DNA of 64,000 bases from Nematopogon swammerdamellus. Taxonomy: Eukaryota > Arthropoda > Insecta > Lepidoptera > Adelidae. Each line of letters begins with the position of its first letter. Within the stretch, counting starts at the first letter, position 1. A program made the translations under genes and the position numbers. Where the stretch lies: positions 1,458,545-1,522,544 of the forward strand of contig OX336336.1 in the NCBI GenBank assembly GCA_946902875.1, written 5' to 3'. This document shows positions 9,801 to 20,376 of the stretch, one piece after another. The notes beneath the pieces were generated by a model. The model had not been told where the DNA came from. It ran no database searches and saw only the letters and a list, made by a program, of their open reading frames with translations.

Positions 9801-11584
9801 TGTATGATGGTTTTGCTCCCAGGCACTAGAAGAAGACAACATGCGACTAGAAGGGGGACACATCGGTGTGAAGCGCCCCCTGCCGCCCACGGAGACAACG
9901 GTGGCGGTGCGGTGCTACCGCGGCTGCACACAGGAGCAGATGTCCTCAATATTTGGTCCGTGTGGAAAGATTCGCAGCATCCGCGAAATACAGAAAGGGC
10001 GCTCATCTATGCGTGAGTCTTTTGTACAGACCAATATATATATTTGTCAGCCTCGGTAGCTCAGTGGTGCGGTCGGCCGACTGTTGTTAAGCAACGCTGA
10101 GCACGGTCAGTACTTGGATGTGTGCCCGCTCGACCGTTGGAGGCTGACCGCGGTTCGGGTTCCACATAAAACTGTAGGTCCCTTCCCTTCTTACCTTACT
10201 AGGTGATAGGGTAATAGGGTTTAACCCGCCCGGGTTGTTACCACCGCACTGAATGAAAGGTCGGTTGAAACAGCTATTTAAATAGTTCGCGTTTTCCACC
10301 CAGTTCAGTGTAGCCGGCACGACCGAAGGGAAGCACTGACATGGCACCTAGTTCACCAAGGTGTTATGGGCTGACTTCACGGATTTAGTAGGTGATGTAG
10401 CTGGGTGAATCAACTTTTTCTTGTTTTCTAGTTTTTGTTATCTGTCTGAAAACAGGATATTATCTTGATAAATTCACCTTATTTTAATAGTTACAGCAAC
10501 TCTCAGATAAGTTATTGATTAATAAGAAAGAAGAAGCACAAAGAATTTTGAGTTTAATTAAAAAAAAAATAATTGGTTACCCTGGGGACAACCCCTTTTT
10601 TCCATAAAAAAATTGGGGACAAAACTGTCCCCTGGGTCAACCCTAAAAATTTTGTTAATATTTTATTTTAAATAGTTCTCTTCTTTTATTTCAATTGCCT
10701 ATGAACCTAAGTATTTTATACTTATTGATTTTCAACTAAGTAATACATTGTAATAAGTTATTTTTTTGGATTTGACTTTGCAGCTGGTTTTTACGTTACA
10801 AGAAAAAGTTGATTCACCCAGCTAACCATGTCAGTTTCCATAAAAAAATTAATGTGAATGATTTTAGCCAAATGGTATTAACACTTTAACAGCAGCGTAT
10901 TATAAGGCCCTAGGGTGCGGGTGATTTTCAGCATTATTGGTTAGCTAGAAAAATTTATAATTAAGATATTGGTATAGATTTTTTTTTAATAATGAGCAAA
11001 TCTTTGTATTTTAGGATAATTAATAAAACAATTATATTTATATTCTTATTGATTTACCACAAGCGAAACAAATATGTAGGTTTAAAAAAAATATTGTAGG
11101 CGCACGCTCTGTCGTAGCTCGCGGCGCTCGAGAGTTGGTTAATTACTCCCGCCTCTTATAGATGAATTTAATATATGTGTGTGTGTAGCTAAAACACTCA
11201 ACTACAGTATACACGAAACGCGGATCACAAACAGTGCTTGTGATTTTAGAAAATACAGTGCAAAATCTGATGACGAGTCACATTCGTGATCCGCGAGCTA
11301 CAGAAAACATACCATCACGAACGTTGTTCGTGATCCGCTGTTAACGTGTTAAAAGTTTATATCTCCTTGCAGCGACGGCCTTCGTGGAGTTTGACGGGCC
11401 GGATGCGGTCGAGAGGGCTATGAAGGTGGCGGAGGAAGCGAAGATCGGAGGCAAGAAGGTGACGGTGCAGAGGTTCGAAGACCGTCCCAAGGGGAGCAAG
11501 CGCAAGCGCAAGGGCAGCGAGAGCAAGGAGGGCGAGGGCAAGGAGAGCGAGAAGGAATCCGACCAAGAAGTTGACAGTTCATAG
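6341..11584 (+). CDS. Two-RRM lysine-rich nuclear RNA-binding protein, complete, six exons
   Basis: The exons are 6341-6824, 7217-7662, 8295-8578, 9033-9117, 9823-10012 and 11373-11584, joining without frame breaks to 566 aa. Residues 1-370 are Lys/Ser-rich with many KKKRK-type basic clusters, typical of nucleolar proteins. RRM1 spans about 372-450 (RNP2-like VIVENL) and RRM2 about 458-532 (VAVRCY; FVEF). The tail is Lys/Glu-rich. A role in pre-rRNA or other nuclear RNA metabolism is inferred; nucleolin/modulo-like or RBM34-like are the nearest descriptions I can offer, and I cannot choose between them. The start ATG follows in-frame stops. The intron after exon 1 needs a GC donor. The RRM introns match those of the minus-strand gene at 20-32 kb. 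Confidence 0.85.
7217..7662 (+). CDS. RRM gene A, exon 2 (basic linker)
   Basis: 446 nt, from a pyrimidine-rich CAG acceptor to CAGAG|GTAATT. It encodes ETEGLSVAVHKARK, then repeated KKKKKRR and KKNKWNKKKNKR blocks, likely nucleolar or nuclear localisation signals. Confidence 0.85.
7705..7875 (+). repeat. Dispersed repeat, copy 2
   Basis: Second copy of the 160-bp repeat seen at 4065-4235, starting about 40 bp past the exon 2 donor. Confidence 0.7.
7895..8205 (-). mobile_element. LINE ORF2 C-terminal relic
   Basis: The minus strand reads GRPPAKWIDIKYVGGKQWF and REDWWKIGEA, the conserved C-terminal block of RTE-like non-LTR elements (a second relic lies at 45.7 kb). It sits in intron 2 of RRM gene A and includes (CAGT)n. 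Confidence 0.65.
8295..8578 (+). CDS. RRM gene A, exon 3 (start of RRM1)
   Basis: 284 nt from TTTTAG to a strong GTGAGTAA donor, leaving phase 2. Basic residues lead into TTVIVENLPLSL (RNP2 strand) and helix 1 to FSKYGIIKKIG. Confidence 0.88.
8640..8782 (-). mobile_element. SINE family B, 5' head only
   Basis: Minus-strand head with both tRNA-like boxes and the 5S-like block; the body is missing. It abuts the SINE-A fragment that follows. Confidence 0.8.
8797..8925 (-). mobile_element. SINE family A, 3' fragment
   Basis: The 3' third of SINE A, from TATGTAATCCGGTATGGG to GCTGGCTATACTGG. It breaks at the same point where other copies carry insertions or deletions. Confidence 0.8.
9033..9117 (+). 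CDS. RRM gene A, exon 4 (middle of RRM1)
   Basis: 85 nt, phase 2 to 0, GCGCAG acceptor and CAG|GTACCT donor. Encodes IVEVYPTEEPRPVFTTTLQF and the following turn. Confidence 0.88.
9130..9175 (-). mobile_element. R4-like LINE, 3' tip
   Basis: AAGGAAGGTGTGGAACTAAG onward matches, on the minus strand, the extreme 3' end of the R4-like element. Only about 40 bp remain. Confidence 0.6.
9334..9790. mobile_element. pogo/Tigger-like MITE
   Basis: The ends are CAGATACAACCTCAATAATC and, inverted, GATTATCAAGGCTCTG, flanked by TA on both sides. Internal ATAATCCGAAC motifs are typical of pogo-like non-autonomous elements. Located in intron 4 of RRM gene A. Confidence 0.65.
9823..10012 (+). CDS. RRM gene A, exon 5 (end of RRM1, start of RRM2)
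   Basis: 190 nt, phase 0 to 1. Encodes ALEEDNMRLEGGHIGVKRP, then TTVAVRCYRGCTQEQMSSIF to GRSSM. Its minus-strand counterpart exon (27234-27423) is also 190 nt with the same phases. Confidence 0.9.
10047..10860 (+). mobile_element. SINE family B, full length, interrupted by a MITE
   Basis: Complete head and body; the 3' part is split at AGCT by the element at 10403-10819 and resumes with AACCATGTCAGTTTCCATA plus an A-run. Confidence 0.85.
10403..10819. mobile_element. 417-bp MITE inserted in SINE B
   Basis: The terminal inverted repeats GGGTGAATCAACTTTTTCTT (and complement) are flanked by AGCT at 10399-10402 and 10820-10823. The interrupted SINE gives the empty site. AGCT is palindromic, so the duplication length cannot be fixed exactly. 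Confidence 0.82.
10870..11372. other. Intron 5 remainder of RRM gene A
   Basis: AT-rich, with a (TG)n at about 11177 and a cluster of small palindromes containing TTCGTGATCCGC between 11205 and 11340. No coding signal. Confidence 0.45.
11373..11584 (+). CDS. RRM gene A, exon 6 (end of RRM2, C-terminus)
   Basis: Follows TTGCAG; the first two nt complete a proline codon, then TAFVEFDGPDAVERAM, KIGGKKVTVQRF and a Lys/Glu/Ser tail to TAG at 11582-11584. A possible poly(A) signal AATAAA lies at 11955-11960. Confidence 0.88.
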
Positions 11585-12259
11585 TGTAATTATCAACATC
11601 TTCTTTTTAATTTTGTCAACCAAATGAAGGAATGTCGCTTATTTTGTTTTTACCTTCCTTTTATTTTACTTTACAATGTGTATGTCTGTACAGGACCATA
11701 GGCAATGTGTCTGGTCCTCCGTGCGTGTTTTAGGGTTTCGTCGCAAAATTGTGAAAAAAGTTCAGTTCAAAAATACCCCTGGCCAATCAAGACTGTTCTT
11801 TGGATTCCGGGGTATACTGGAGTAGATGAGAACGTAGCCAAGGTTACTATGCGGGTTTGGGTTTTGAGCACCTACCTCGGTACAGCCACCCATACTGGTT
11901 ATCATTTAAAAAAAACTCAAGTCATTTCATCCAGTGGTATCTATCAACTATATCAATAAAACTACCTAAACCTATTAACTAACAAACTTAACTAATTTAG
12001 AATTTATCAACTGACTACAATTTGTACTTTTTTTTCAGATATTCTGCATGAGCAGGTTCCAGAGAACTTAGTGACAAATCCAATAGATAAGAATTACAAA
12101 TATTTGTATTTTTTAAATCTTGTTATTAAACCTATTAAACAAGTTATTTAGTTATGTTCATTGTGTTTAGATATCTGTGAAATGTTTTAAATTTTATCCA
12201 ATATTAGATAATTATTTGTAAAGAATATTCCTCTCATGTGCTAGGTAGCTGCCGACCTA
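11585..12259. other. 3' UTR and AT-rich intergenic DNA
   Basis: Contains the candidate AATAAA at 11955; otherwise no feature recognised. Confidence 0.4.
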
Positions 12260-12942
12260 TACACGGTGAACAAAAAACCTGTCGAACACCCGAAGGCAGG
12301 AAGTACAGTTTCAGATACTGAATCGGATAGGCTAGTTTTTTTTTTCGAAATTCTTATGAAAATATGCTCTGTTTCAATTATTCCTAAGTATGAAGATGTC
12401 TTTAAATAACTAAATTATGTCTGCATGCCATCATAACAGTGAGGTGAAGTTATACTCTACTAGCATGTCTTAAGCACGTGATATCAGTTTTCTAGGTACC
12501 TACCTAGGTAATATTCTAAAACTTATTAGGTATACAAAATAATAGTTTGTTACACACTAACAGACCTCAAAGCACTTACCGACTTCATGTCAGTACAGAA
12601 GACAAAATAAATATGAAAATCGGCAAATTTACAAAGAATTTCACTAAAGACATAAGAACACGCTCTCTGCCTTCACATCATTCAATGCTGCCTCAAGATA
12701 ATTTATGACACTGGCGGCGAGACGGCGGCGGCGGGCGCTTTGTGTCGCGCGCGCGCCGCCTCCGCCGCCGCTCCGCCTAGAGTAAAGTATTTTGCATTAG
12801 AAGTAAAAGGTTGTGATACTAATTCTATTTTTTTATTAAAAATTTTGTCCGAATTGAAAAAAAAAACTAGCCTATCCGATTCAGTATCTGAAACTGTACT
12901 TCCTGCCTTCGGGTGTTCGACAGGTTTTTTGTTCACCGTGTA
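12260..12942. mobile_element. MITE with about 85-bp terminal inverted repeats
   Basis: Ends TACACGGTGAACAAAAAACC and its complement, with the inverted match continuing to about 12345 and from about 12858. A TA flanks both sides. The middle has a CpG-rich block (12713-12780). Confidence 0.85.
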
Positions 12943-12945
12943 TAA

Positions 12946-13269
12946 GTCAAAATATACCTAAATGTTATGTTTCTCAAAAGGAATCCAATTTAAGTATTGA
13001 AAAATTCCCCATTTTGGCACACTTCCATGAAGCAGGTTAGGTAGTTAAATTTTGGTCTCTTTTAACGCCCTCTCACTCCATGTAGTCTACCTTGAAACAA
13101 GTTAGGTTATATGGAGAGAATACATTGTGAGAAGAATCGTTTTTATTGATTCCATAAAATAGAAATATCATAACAATTATTGGCTAAATAATGAATACGA
13201 CCAATGAGGATCAGTAAAGTAACAGCAAATTCAATAGAAGTGATATCCACGTTGTTCTTTATGGCATAA
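12946..13269. other. Intergenic, nothing recognised
   Basis: AT-rich; no ORF, RNA or clear repeat. Confidence 0.4.
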
Positions 13270-13615
13270 GAAAGGCATATCTTTTTGAATTATCAAAATC
13301 GGACCATTAGTTACGGAGATATTATCAATAAACTTAAACCGTTTCTGCCGCTAAAACTCGGTGCGCCGCGGCTACGCGTGACGTCACTCCACCCCAGCAT
13401 CTGCGCGCTCGCGCTAGCCAGCCAACGCGCACTCATTCGTCGAGGGCTGTATCTATTGAACCTTAATAGGTAGCCCGTTGAAATTTTCACAGAATATGTG
13501 TTATTATGGCCGATATAACAACAAATAATAAAAATAAGAAAAAGTAAAATATTCACGGGGGTTCCCACACCATAGAAGAAACCAAGCAAGTTCGACTCAC
13601 ACTTGGCCGGTTTAA
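13270..13615 (+). mobile_element. AGGGTTCCGTA-type element, partial
   Basis: Shares GAGGGCTGTATCT, GGTAGCCCGTTGAAATTTTC and GTTCGACTCACACTTGGCCG with the element at 18.76-19.97 kb. A (C+G)-rich unit containing GTGACGTCA precedes it; a related unit is at 17.54-17.62 kb. Confidence 0.55.
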
Positions 13616-13814
13616 ATAGTATAAATTTTGCATTGTGCCGAAATGTACAAATACGTCAATCAAAACGCTAGAGAAACTGATGTACCGTGAGGCCGGTACC
13701 TTAAAAGAATAGCCCCACTGCATCTCTCCCCGTGTATGTCGTAAAAGGCGACTAAGGGATATGACTCCCTTCTTATATTACTAGGTGGTAGGGTTTAACC
13801 CGCCCGGGTTGGTA

Positions 13815-14187
13815 CTCATTTGGTGGGTTTGGACGAGTGTGCCATAATTCCACCAATACACTTGGTGACGAGGGTCTGATGATGGAGACAGAAGGTGGAC
13901 AGTGGAACTCTTCAACCGTTACTAGTAACCCTCTCGAGTTTGGGCTCATTTCGTTGGTTCGGACGAGTGGGCCATACTTCTACTAATATACTTGGTGACG
14001 AGGGTCTGATGATGGAGACAGAAGGTGGACAGTGGAACTCTTCAACCGTTACTAGTAACCCCCTCGAGTTTGGGCTCATTTGGTTGGTTCGGACGAGTGC
14101 TCCATACTTCCACCAATACACTTGGTGACGAGGGTCTGATGATGGAGACAGGAGGTGGACAGTGGAACTATTCGACCGTTACTAATA
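13815..14187 (+). repeat. 130-bp satellite, block 1
   Basis: Three units with GACGAGGGTCTGATGATGGA at 13867, 13997 and 14127: period 130. Ends abruptly at the fold-back element. Confidence 0.92.
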
Positions 14188-15837
14188 CAGGGTGGCCCAG
14201 TTATAGTGGTCCAAAAATTTTTTTTAGATGGAGGACATCTTGTTGACTCATTTAAAAAAAACATTAGTTCCGCGAAAATCAATAGTTTAGAAGTTATGAT
14301 TTTTTTAAACTTTTTTTGAAATTTCTCTATTTTAGTCACATAAGCCGCTCTAGTTGGATATCTATTCCACAAAATCGAATAAAATTTCGTATGGAAGTAG
14401 AGGAGACATGTAGCTAGTACGTAATGAATAGTTTTTAGGTTTACTCCTAGACTGTACTGTTGCTATAGCCCTTTCAGCGAATTTTTGTTCAGTTTACATT
14501 AAAATTGATCAATTTTTGAAAAATCACTGTGAAAAAAAAATGTACTACAGAAGATTTGCCCATACCCTTAAAAACTACCTATACATATCACAATTCTCCA
14601 GACCAAAAATTGTAGTGGTGTTACAATTGTAACATATTCAAAATAAACATCATTTGTACAAAGTCACTACAATAAAAAGTGAAGATTACCTTAATTTTTA
14701 AAATCTAATTTTTTAAAAACATTACTAACCAGTTTTTTATGTGTAGATTAGCGCTGTTGGAGACAGGTTTGTGAATAATGTGAAATTGTAGTGGAACTAA
14801 CGTTTTGAAAAAAATATGATTTTAAAATTTTGTTTTTTTTTTTTTTTTTTTATGGAACCTGACTCGGTTGGCTACATCACCTACAACATCCGTGATGTCA
14901 GCCCATAACACAGGGTGAACTAGGTGCCATGTCAGTGCTTCCCTTCATTTCATGTCGGCTACACTAAACTGGACGGAAAACACGAACTATTTACATAGCC
15001 GTTTCGACCGACGTTTCGTTCAGTGCGGTGGTACCAACCCGGCCGGGATAAACCCTACCACCTAGTAAGGTAAGAAGGGAAGGGACCTACAGTTTAACGT
15101 GGAATCCGAACCACGGTCAGCCTCCAACGGTCGAGCGGTCACCCATCCAATCACTGACCGCGCTCAGCGTTGCTTAATAACAGTTGACTAACCAACCGCG
15201 CCACTGAGCTACCGAGGCTGACGAATTTTCTTATCCCTTAGTCGACTTTTACGACATGCGACGGGGAGAGATGCAGTGGGGCTATTCTTTTTAAGTACCG
15301 ACCCCACACGGTACCTATACATATAGGTAAATTAAGGTAATCGTCACTTTTTATTGTAGTGACTTTGTAAAAATGATGTTAATTTTGAATATGTTACAAT
15401 TGTAACACCAATACAATTTTTGGTCAGGAGAATTGTGATATGTATAGGTAGTTTTTAAGGACATGGGCAAATCTTCGGTAGTAAATTTTTTTTTCACAGT
15501 GATTTTTCAAAAATTAATCACTTTTAATGTAAACTGAACAAAAATTCACTGAAAGGGCTATAGCAACAGTACAGTCTAGGAGTAAACCTAAAAACGATTC
15601 ATTACGTACTAGCTACATGTCTCCTCTACTTTCATACCAAATTTTATTCGATTTTGTGGAATAGATATCCAACTAGAGCGGTTTATGTGACTAAAATAGA
15701 GAAATTAAAAAAAAAGTTTAAAAAAATCATAACTTCTAAACTATTGATTTTCGCGGAACTAATGTTTTTTTAAATGAATCAACATGATGTCCTCCATCTA
15801 AAAAAAATTTTTGGACCACTATAACTGGGACACCCTG
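14188..15837. mobile_element. Fold-back element with about 510-bp arms and a SINE in the loop
   Basis: The ends CAGGGTGGCCCAGTTATAG and (inverted) CTATAACTGGGACACCCTG head two arms, 14188-14705 and 15325-15837, that match closely in inverse orientation. It inserted in the satellite: unit sequence resumes at both sides (ACTAATA). Confidence 0.88.
14838..15224 (-). mobile_element. SINE family B, full length, in fold-back loop
   Basis: Minus-strand copy with complete head and A-rich 3' end (T-run at 14835). A retroposon tail fragment (GTCGACTTTTACGACATGCG) follows at 15238-15310. Confidence 0.87.
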
Positions 15838-15839
15838 TA

Positions 15840-16640
15840 TAATAATTAATAACCCACTCGAGTTTGGGCTCATTTGGTTGGTTTGGACGAGAGTCCCATA
15901 CTTCTACTAATACACTTGGTGACGAGGGTCTGATGATGGAATCAGGAGGTGGGTGGTGGAACTCTTCAACCGTTACTAGTAACTCCTCGAGTTTGGACTC
16001 ATTTGGTAGGTTTGGACGAGTGTCCCATACTTCTACTAAATACACTTGGTGACGAGGGTCTGATGATGGAATCAGGAGGTGGGTGGTGGAACTCTTCAAC
16101 CGTTACTAGTAACTCCTCGAGTTTCGACTCATTTGGTAGGTTTGGACGAGTGTCCCATACTTCTACCAATACACTTGCTGACGAGGGTCTGATGATGGAG
16201 ACAGGAGGTGCACAGTGGAACTCTTCAACCGTTACTAGTAACCCCCTCGAGTTTGGGTTCATTTGGTTGGTTCGGACGAGTGCTCCATACTTCCACCAAT
16301 CAACTTGGTGACGAGGGTCTGATGATGGAGACAGAAGGTGGGTAGTGGAACTCTTCGACCTTTACTAATAACCCCCTCGAGTTTGGGCTCATTTGGTTGG
16401 TTTGGACAAGTGCTCCATTCTTCCACCAATACACTTGGTGACGAGGGGTCTGATGATGGAGACATGAGGTGGACAGTGGAACTCTTCGACCGTTACTAAT
16501 AACCCCCTCGAGTTTGGGCTCATTTGGTTGGTTTGGACAAATGTTCCATACTTCTAATAATACACTTGGTGACGAGGGTCTGATGATGGAATCAGGAGGT
16601 GGGTAGTGGAACTCTTCAACAGTTACTAGTAACCCCTTCG
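15840..16640 (+). repeat. 130-bp satellite, block 2
   Basis: Six units in the same orientation as block 1 (15921, 16051, 16180, 16310, 16440, 16571). Confidence 0.92.
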
Positions 16641-17250
16641 TCTAATCAAATGAGGCCAAACTCGAGGGGGTTACTAGTAACGGTTGAAGAGTTCCACTGT
16701 CAACCTCCTGGCACCATCAACCGTCGTCACAAAGTGTATTAGTGCAAGTATGGGACACTCGTCCAAACCCACCAAATGAGCCCAAACTCGAGGGGTTACT
16801 AGAAACAGTTGAAGAGTCCCACTGTCCACGTCCTGACTCCATCATCAGACCCTTGTCACCAAGTGTATTAGTAGAAGTATGGGAAACTCGTCCAAACCAA
16901 CCAAATGAGCCCAAACTCGAGGGGGTTATTAGTAACGGTCGAAGAGTTCCACTGTCCACCTCCTGTCTCCATCATCAGACCCTCGTCACCAAGTGTATTG
17001 GTAGAAGTATGGGATACTCTTCCAAACCTACCAAATGAGTCCAAACTCGAGGAGTTACTAGTAACGGTTGAAGAGTTCCACCACCCACCTCCTGATTCCA
17101 TCATCAGACCCTCGTCACCAAGTGTATTAGTAGAAGTATGGGACACTCGTCCAAACCATCCAAATGAGCCCAAACTCGAGGGAGTTACGAGTAACGATTG
17201 AAGAGTCCAACTGTCCACGTCCTGACTCCATCATCAGACTCTCGCCACCA
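16641..17250 (-). repeat. 130-bp satellite, block 3, inverted
   Basis: About four and a half units in opposite orientation; the switch occurs at 16630-16650 within the CTCGAGGGGGTTACTAGTAA segment. Confidence 0.92.
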
Positions 17251-17462
17251 TGTTGAAATTATCATAACATTGTATTGTCACGGGAAATCAATGTGTGTGC
17301 AAAGTTTCATAAGAATCGGTTCAGTAGAAGTAGTTGAAAAAGTTGTCGCAAAGTTGTTGAAACAAATAAAGAAGGGGTCAAGCTAAATAAAACCGTTTAA
17401 AAATAGTTTCTCTGGCGTTTTGATAGACGTATTTGTACATTTCGGCACAATACAATATTTAT

Positions 17463-18146
17463 ACATTGTGAAAAGTAAAACCAGGCACAAACCGGACACT
17501 TAATTTGTTTTAAACACAAATTAACAAACATAAACACTGCGCGCCTTACCGCTTCCTGGCGGTGCGGAGCGGCGTGGAGTGTCGTGACGTCACGCACTTC
17601 GCGCCGCGATTAGTCGAGATCGGCGCATTCATTTGATCGCTACTAGCTCATTTTTGGTCGTACGACAAAAATAATTACACCAATGTTTTGGATTTTTCAT
17701 GGACTACAATACTACATTCAAAACTAAAAACCGCGTTTATCCTCATTTACTTTGTTATAAGACGTTATAACTTTAGATACCCTTATGTCCAATATTAGAT
17801 GACAGTGTGTATCAAATTACCTTACCTCATGGGTACAGGATACATCTTTAGTATAGGTACTATAAGTATAAGTCATGTATTTTTATGTCTCAATAATAAA
17901 CACTTTTTTGTTATGATAATTTTTTTTAATAATTGGAAATTTCTGTTTAAACAAATGAGTCATGTATACAGTAGTAATACTTACACTTCACGCGACCCTG
18001 CATTACGCGGATTCCTTACACTATTTTTACACAAATATGTCTCACTTTAGGTACGCGATTGGTCCATGATTTGATGAACTTGTCGCATGACATCCGAGAC
18101 ACTTGTCAGCTCGGCCAAAAGGAATCTGTCACATCTTTTTGACTTC
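17463..18146. other. Intergenic with CpG-rich patch
   Basis: 17540-17640 is CpG-rich and contains GTGACGTCACG; the remainder is AT-rich. No gene seen. Confidence 0.4.
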
Positions 18147-18480
18147 TGACTCACGCGAGAGGTCCGCGGTTCGAATCCTGTCGGCGTGTACCAATGAGTT
18201 TTTTTCTGACGAAAAAATTAACGTGCATACCTACACCTGCGGCTTCACCGTTCGGAACCGGTGTAAAACTGTAGGTCCCTTTCCTTGCCCTTACAATTTG
18301 AGGTGGTAGGTGGATGGCCGCATAGCAGCCTCGGTTGTGTTCTCCTCTAGTCCAGTATAGCCAGCAATCCAGGGAAATCTCCGGTATGGCACCTACCTTC
18401 TCGGAGGTGATATTGGCTGGTCGGAGCATGCGCTTTGGCCCCTCCGACTCAACTACCCATACCGGATTAAATAAAAAAAA
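18147..18480 (+). mobile_element. SINE family A, 5'-truncated
   Basis: Starts inside the tRNA-like head (B box GGTTCGAATCC at 18172) and runs to the A-rich end. This copy shows the uninterrupted middle (TTGTGTTCTCCTCTAGTCCA). Confidence 0.85.
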
Positions 18481-18754
18481 TCTTTAGTAGTAGTGTTAGA
18501 CGTACGGCGATTCTGCTACAACGTACAAGGATACTTTTTTCTTAGCATGCGAACATGCAAAGATTTGCGAAATTCATGATCCTCAATTTTTTACCCTTTA
18601 AAAGTGCATAATAATGGGCCAACAAACAACATACAGACAGATCTTCATGTACAGAGGGTCTTTTGCTTCTTGGGGTTTACTTGTAAATTCAGCCATGACA
18701 GTCGATAAACTACGCAGCTCAGGCCCACCCCTCTCTTACATAGCCCAGCACAGC

Positions 18755-19975
18755 TTTTTAGGGTTCCGTATCCGGTACGGGACACTATTACTAAGCCTAC
18801 GCCGCCGTCTGTCTGTCTGTCTGTCCGAGGGCTGTATCTCTTGAACCGTAATGGGTAGCCCGTTGAAATTTTCACAGAATGTGTTATTATGGCCGATATT
18901 TTTTATTATTCTTTATTTCACATATTGAAAATTTTACATTAATTTTATATATATTATACAAAAAAGTAATAAAAATACACAAAATTAATATAAAAATTAA
19001 ATACGGTAATACCGCCGGCGGCGGGAGACAAGCCTCCAAGCACGCCGGCGGGTGCAGGCCGTGGCTACGGAGCTCTCCGGGACGACGCGAGGCAAGCTAC
19101 GAGCGATAGGTGGTGGTACTAGACACGTAGGCCACCACCACCCCCATCTCGGAGAGCTCCGTATCCGCCGGACTGCACGGCGACGTCGTCGCGCAGGTCT
19201 GTAAACGTCTTCATCTTCGCGCGCGCGTCGCCTCATGGGTGCACTACACCACCGGTAGCGGGGGCACTAGACGGGACGCGAGGTCCCGATGGCCCCAAGC
19301 TGGCCGGTGGTGGACGCCGCCCTCACCGTAGTTCTTGTGGCTCGGCCGACGTCAACACTCCATCTTAGTCGTCGATGAAATGCACCGACGGCGTGGAGCT
19401 GGGTGGTAGGGTGTGCGTGTAGTGGTGCGAGAAGAATGGCGGCTCTCGTATTGGACGACCCGGGCGCGGGGAGGCCGGGCGACGCGGTGGGCGGAGGCAG
19501 TGCTGCTGCGGGCGAGCGGTGGCGGCGGCGGCGTCGAAGTCGAGCGCGGCGGCGGCCGGCCTTCGCCGCGTCCCGGGTGGTCTATTTTTTATTATTATTA
19601 TTATAGCCTAATGCGCTTCATTTATAATTTTTTTATTTTGTAATTTAAAATGCTACAGCGCACCCTATGCTGGGCTTCGGCCTCTCGCGTTCGCGAGGTG
19701 CGGTCTACTCTCCCTGGCTGACCAGGCCTGTCTGGGAATGGCCGATATAACAAATAATAAAAATAAGAAAAATTCAAAAAATCCCAGGGGTTCCCATAGA
19801 AGAAACTAAAAAGTGTATCTACCGAAAAAGAGTACGAAGCATTTTAACTAATCATGAATTTGAACTAATATGAAGCATTTCATAAACACGCCATAGATGG
19901 CGTGAGTGGCGCTGACCATGACATGGGGATACGGAACCCTCGGTGCGCGAGTTCGACTCGCACTTGGTCGGTTTT
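18755..19975 (+). mobile_element. AGGGTTCCGTA-type element interrupted by a LINE fragment
   Basis: Starts AGGGTTCCGTATCCGGTACG, contains GGTAGCCCGTTGAAATTTTC, and resumes after the insertion to end GACTCGCACTTGGTCGGTTTT. Same family as 13270-13615. Confidence 0.7.
18900..19748 (-). mobile_element. GC-rich retroposon insertion with 11-bp target duplication
   Basis: ATGGCCGATAT occurs on both sides (18889-18899 and 19738-19748). On the minus strand the insertion ends AATAAAGAATAATAAAAA, as a LINE 3' end would. The interior is CpG-rich, with a purine/pyrimidine mix that gives Arg-rich frames; I could not name the family. Confidence 0.6.
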
Positions 19976-20325
19976 TACCTACCCTATTCCCCTTAACGAC
20001 TCCTACGAATTTGTAAGAACTTCTATGCAACAATTTACATGAAGCTCTGCCTCTCGTCTTTACTAATGCTCGTACGCGTGTATCAGGCGTGCGCCTGAAT
20101 GTTGTATAAATAAAACTCGGGATTGTGTTAGTGCACTGTAATGTAACTTTGTAACTTACAATAATATTTGCTAACTTAAATCGTCACATTGGCAATGTCC
20201 TATCAAATACAATTGATTAGTGTAAAAAATGATAAAAGCAGAGCTACGCGCTCGGCCGCGAACACACGCACAGACACATACACGCACACACTTATAGTTC
20301 GCCACTTGCAATACGCACGCCGCAT
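19976..20325 (-). other. Probable 3' UTR and downstream region of RRM gene B
   Basis: Lies immediately downstream (minus strand) of the stop codon. A (CA)n-like run is at 20265-20295. No clear minus-strand AATAAA. Confidence 0.35.
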
Positions 20326-20376
20326 TCACTCTTGCCTCAGCCGCTTGTTGGGTCGCTGGCCGTCCATCATGTAGCC
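20326..20376 (-). CDS. RRM gene B, exon 7 (C-terminus)
   Basis: 51 nt after a TTGCAG acceptor; encodes GYMMDGQRPNKRLRQE and TGA. If the donor at 24121 were not used, translation would instead read through to a stop near 24060 (VSIHKLLASQ...). The spliced form is better because this tail is in phase and basic. Confidence 0.65.
   Translation of the reverse strand, partial: GYMMDGQRPNKRLRQE

Larger units (their letters stand above)
13618..17462. repeat. Satellite-bearing composite bounded by an inverted repeat
   Basis: About 55 bp at 13625-13678 (TGTGCCGAAATGTACAAATA ... AGAGAAACT) recur inverted at 17404-17457. Between them lie a retroposon tail (13690-13810), three satellite blocks and a fold-back element. 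This may be one large element or two flanking copies of a small repeat. Confidence 0.6.

Noticed and set aside
13895..14246. ORFs MDSGTLQPLLVT... repeated through the satellite
   Set aside because: They arise from the 130-bp satellite unit; the period is not a multiple of three and both strands are open.
19403..19643. Arg-rich ORFs in the CpG block
   Set aside because: Overlapping open frames caused by GC content; the block is a retroposon insertion with target duplication.
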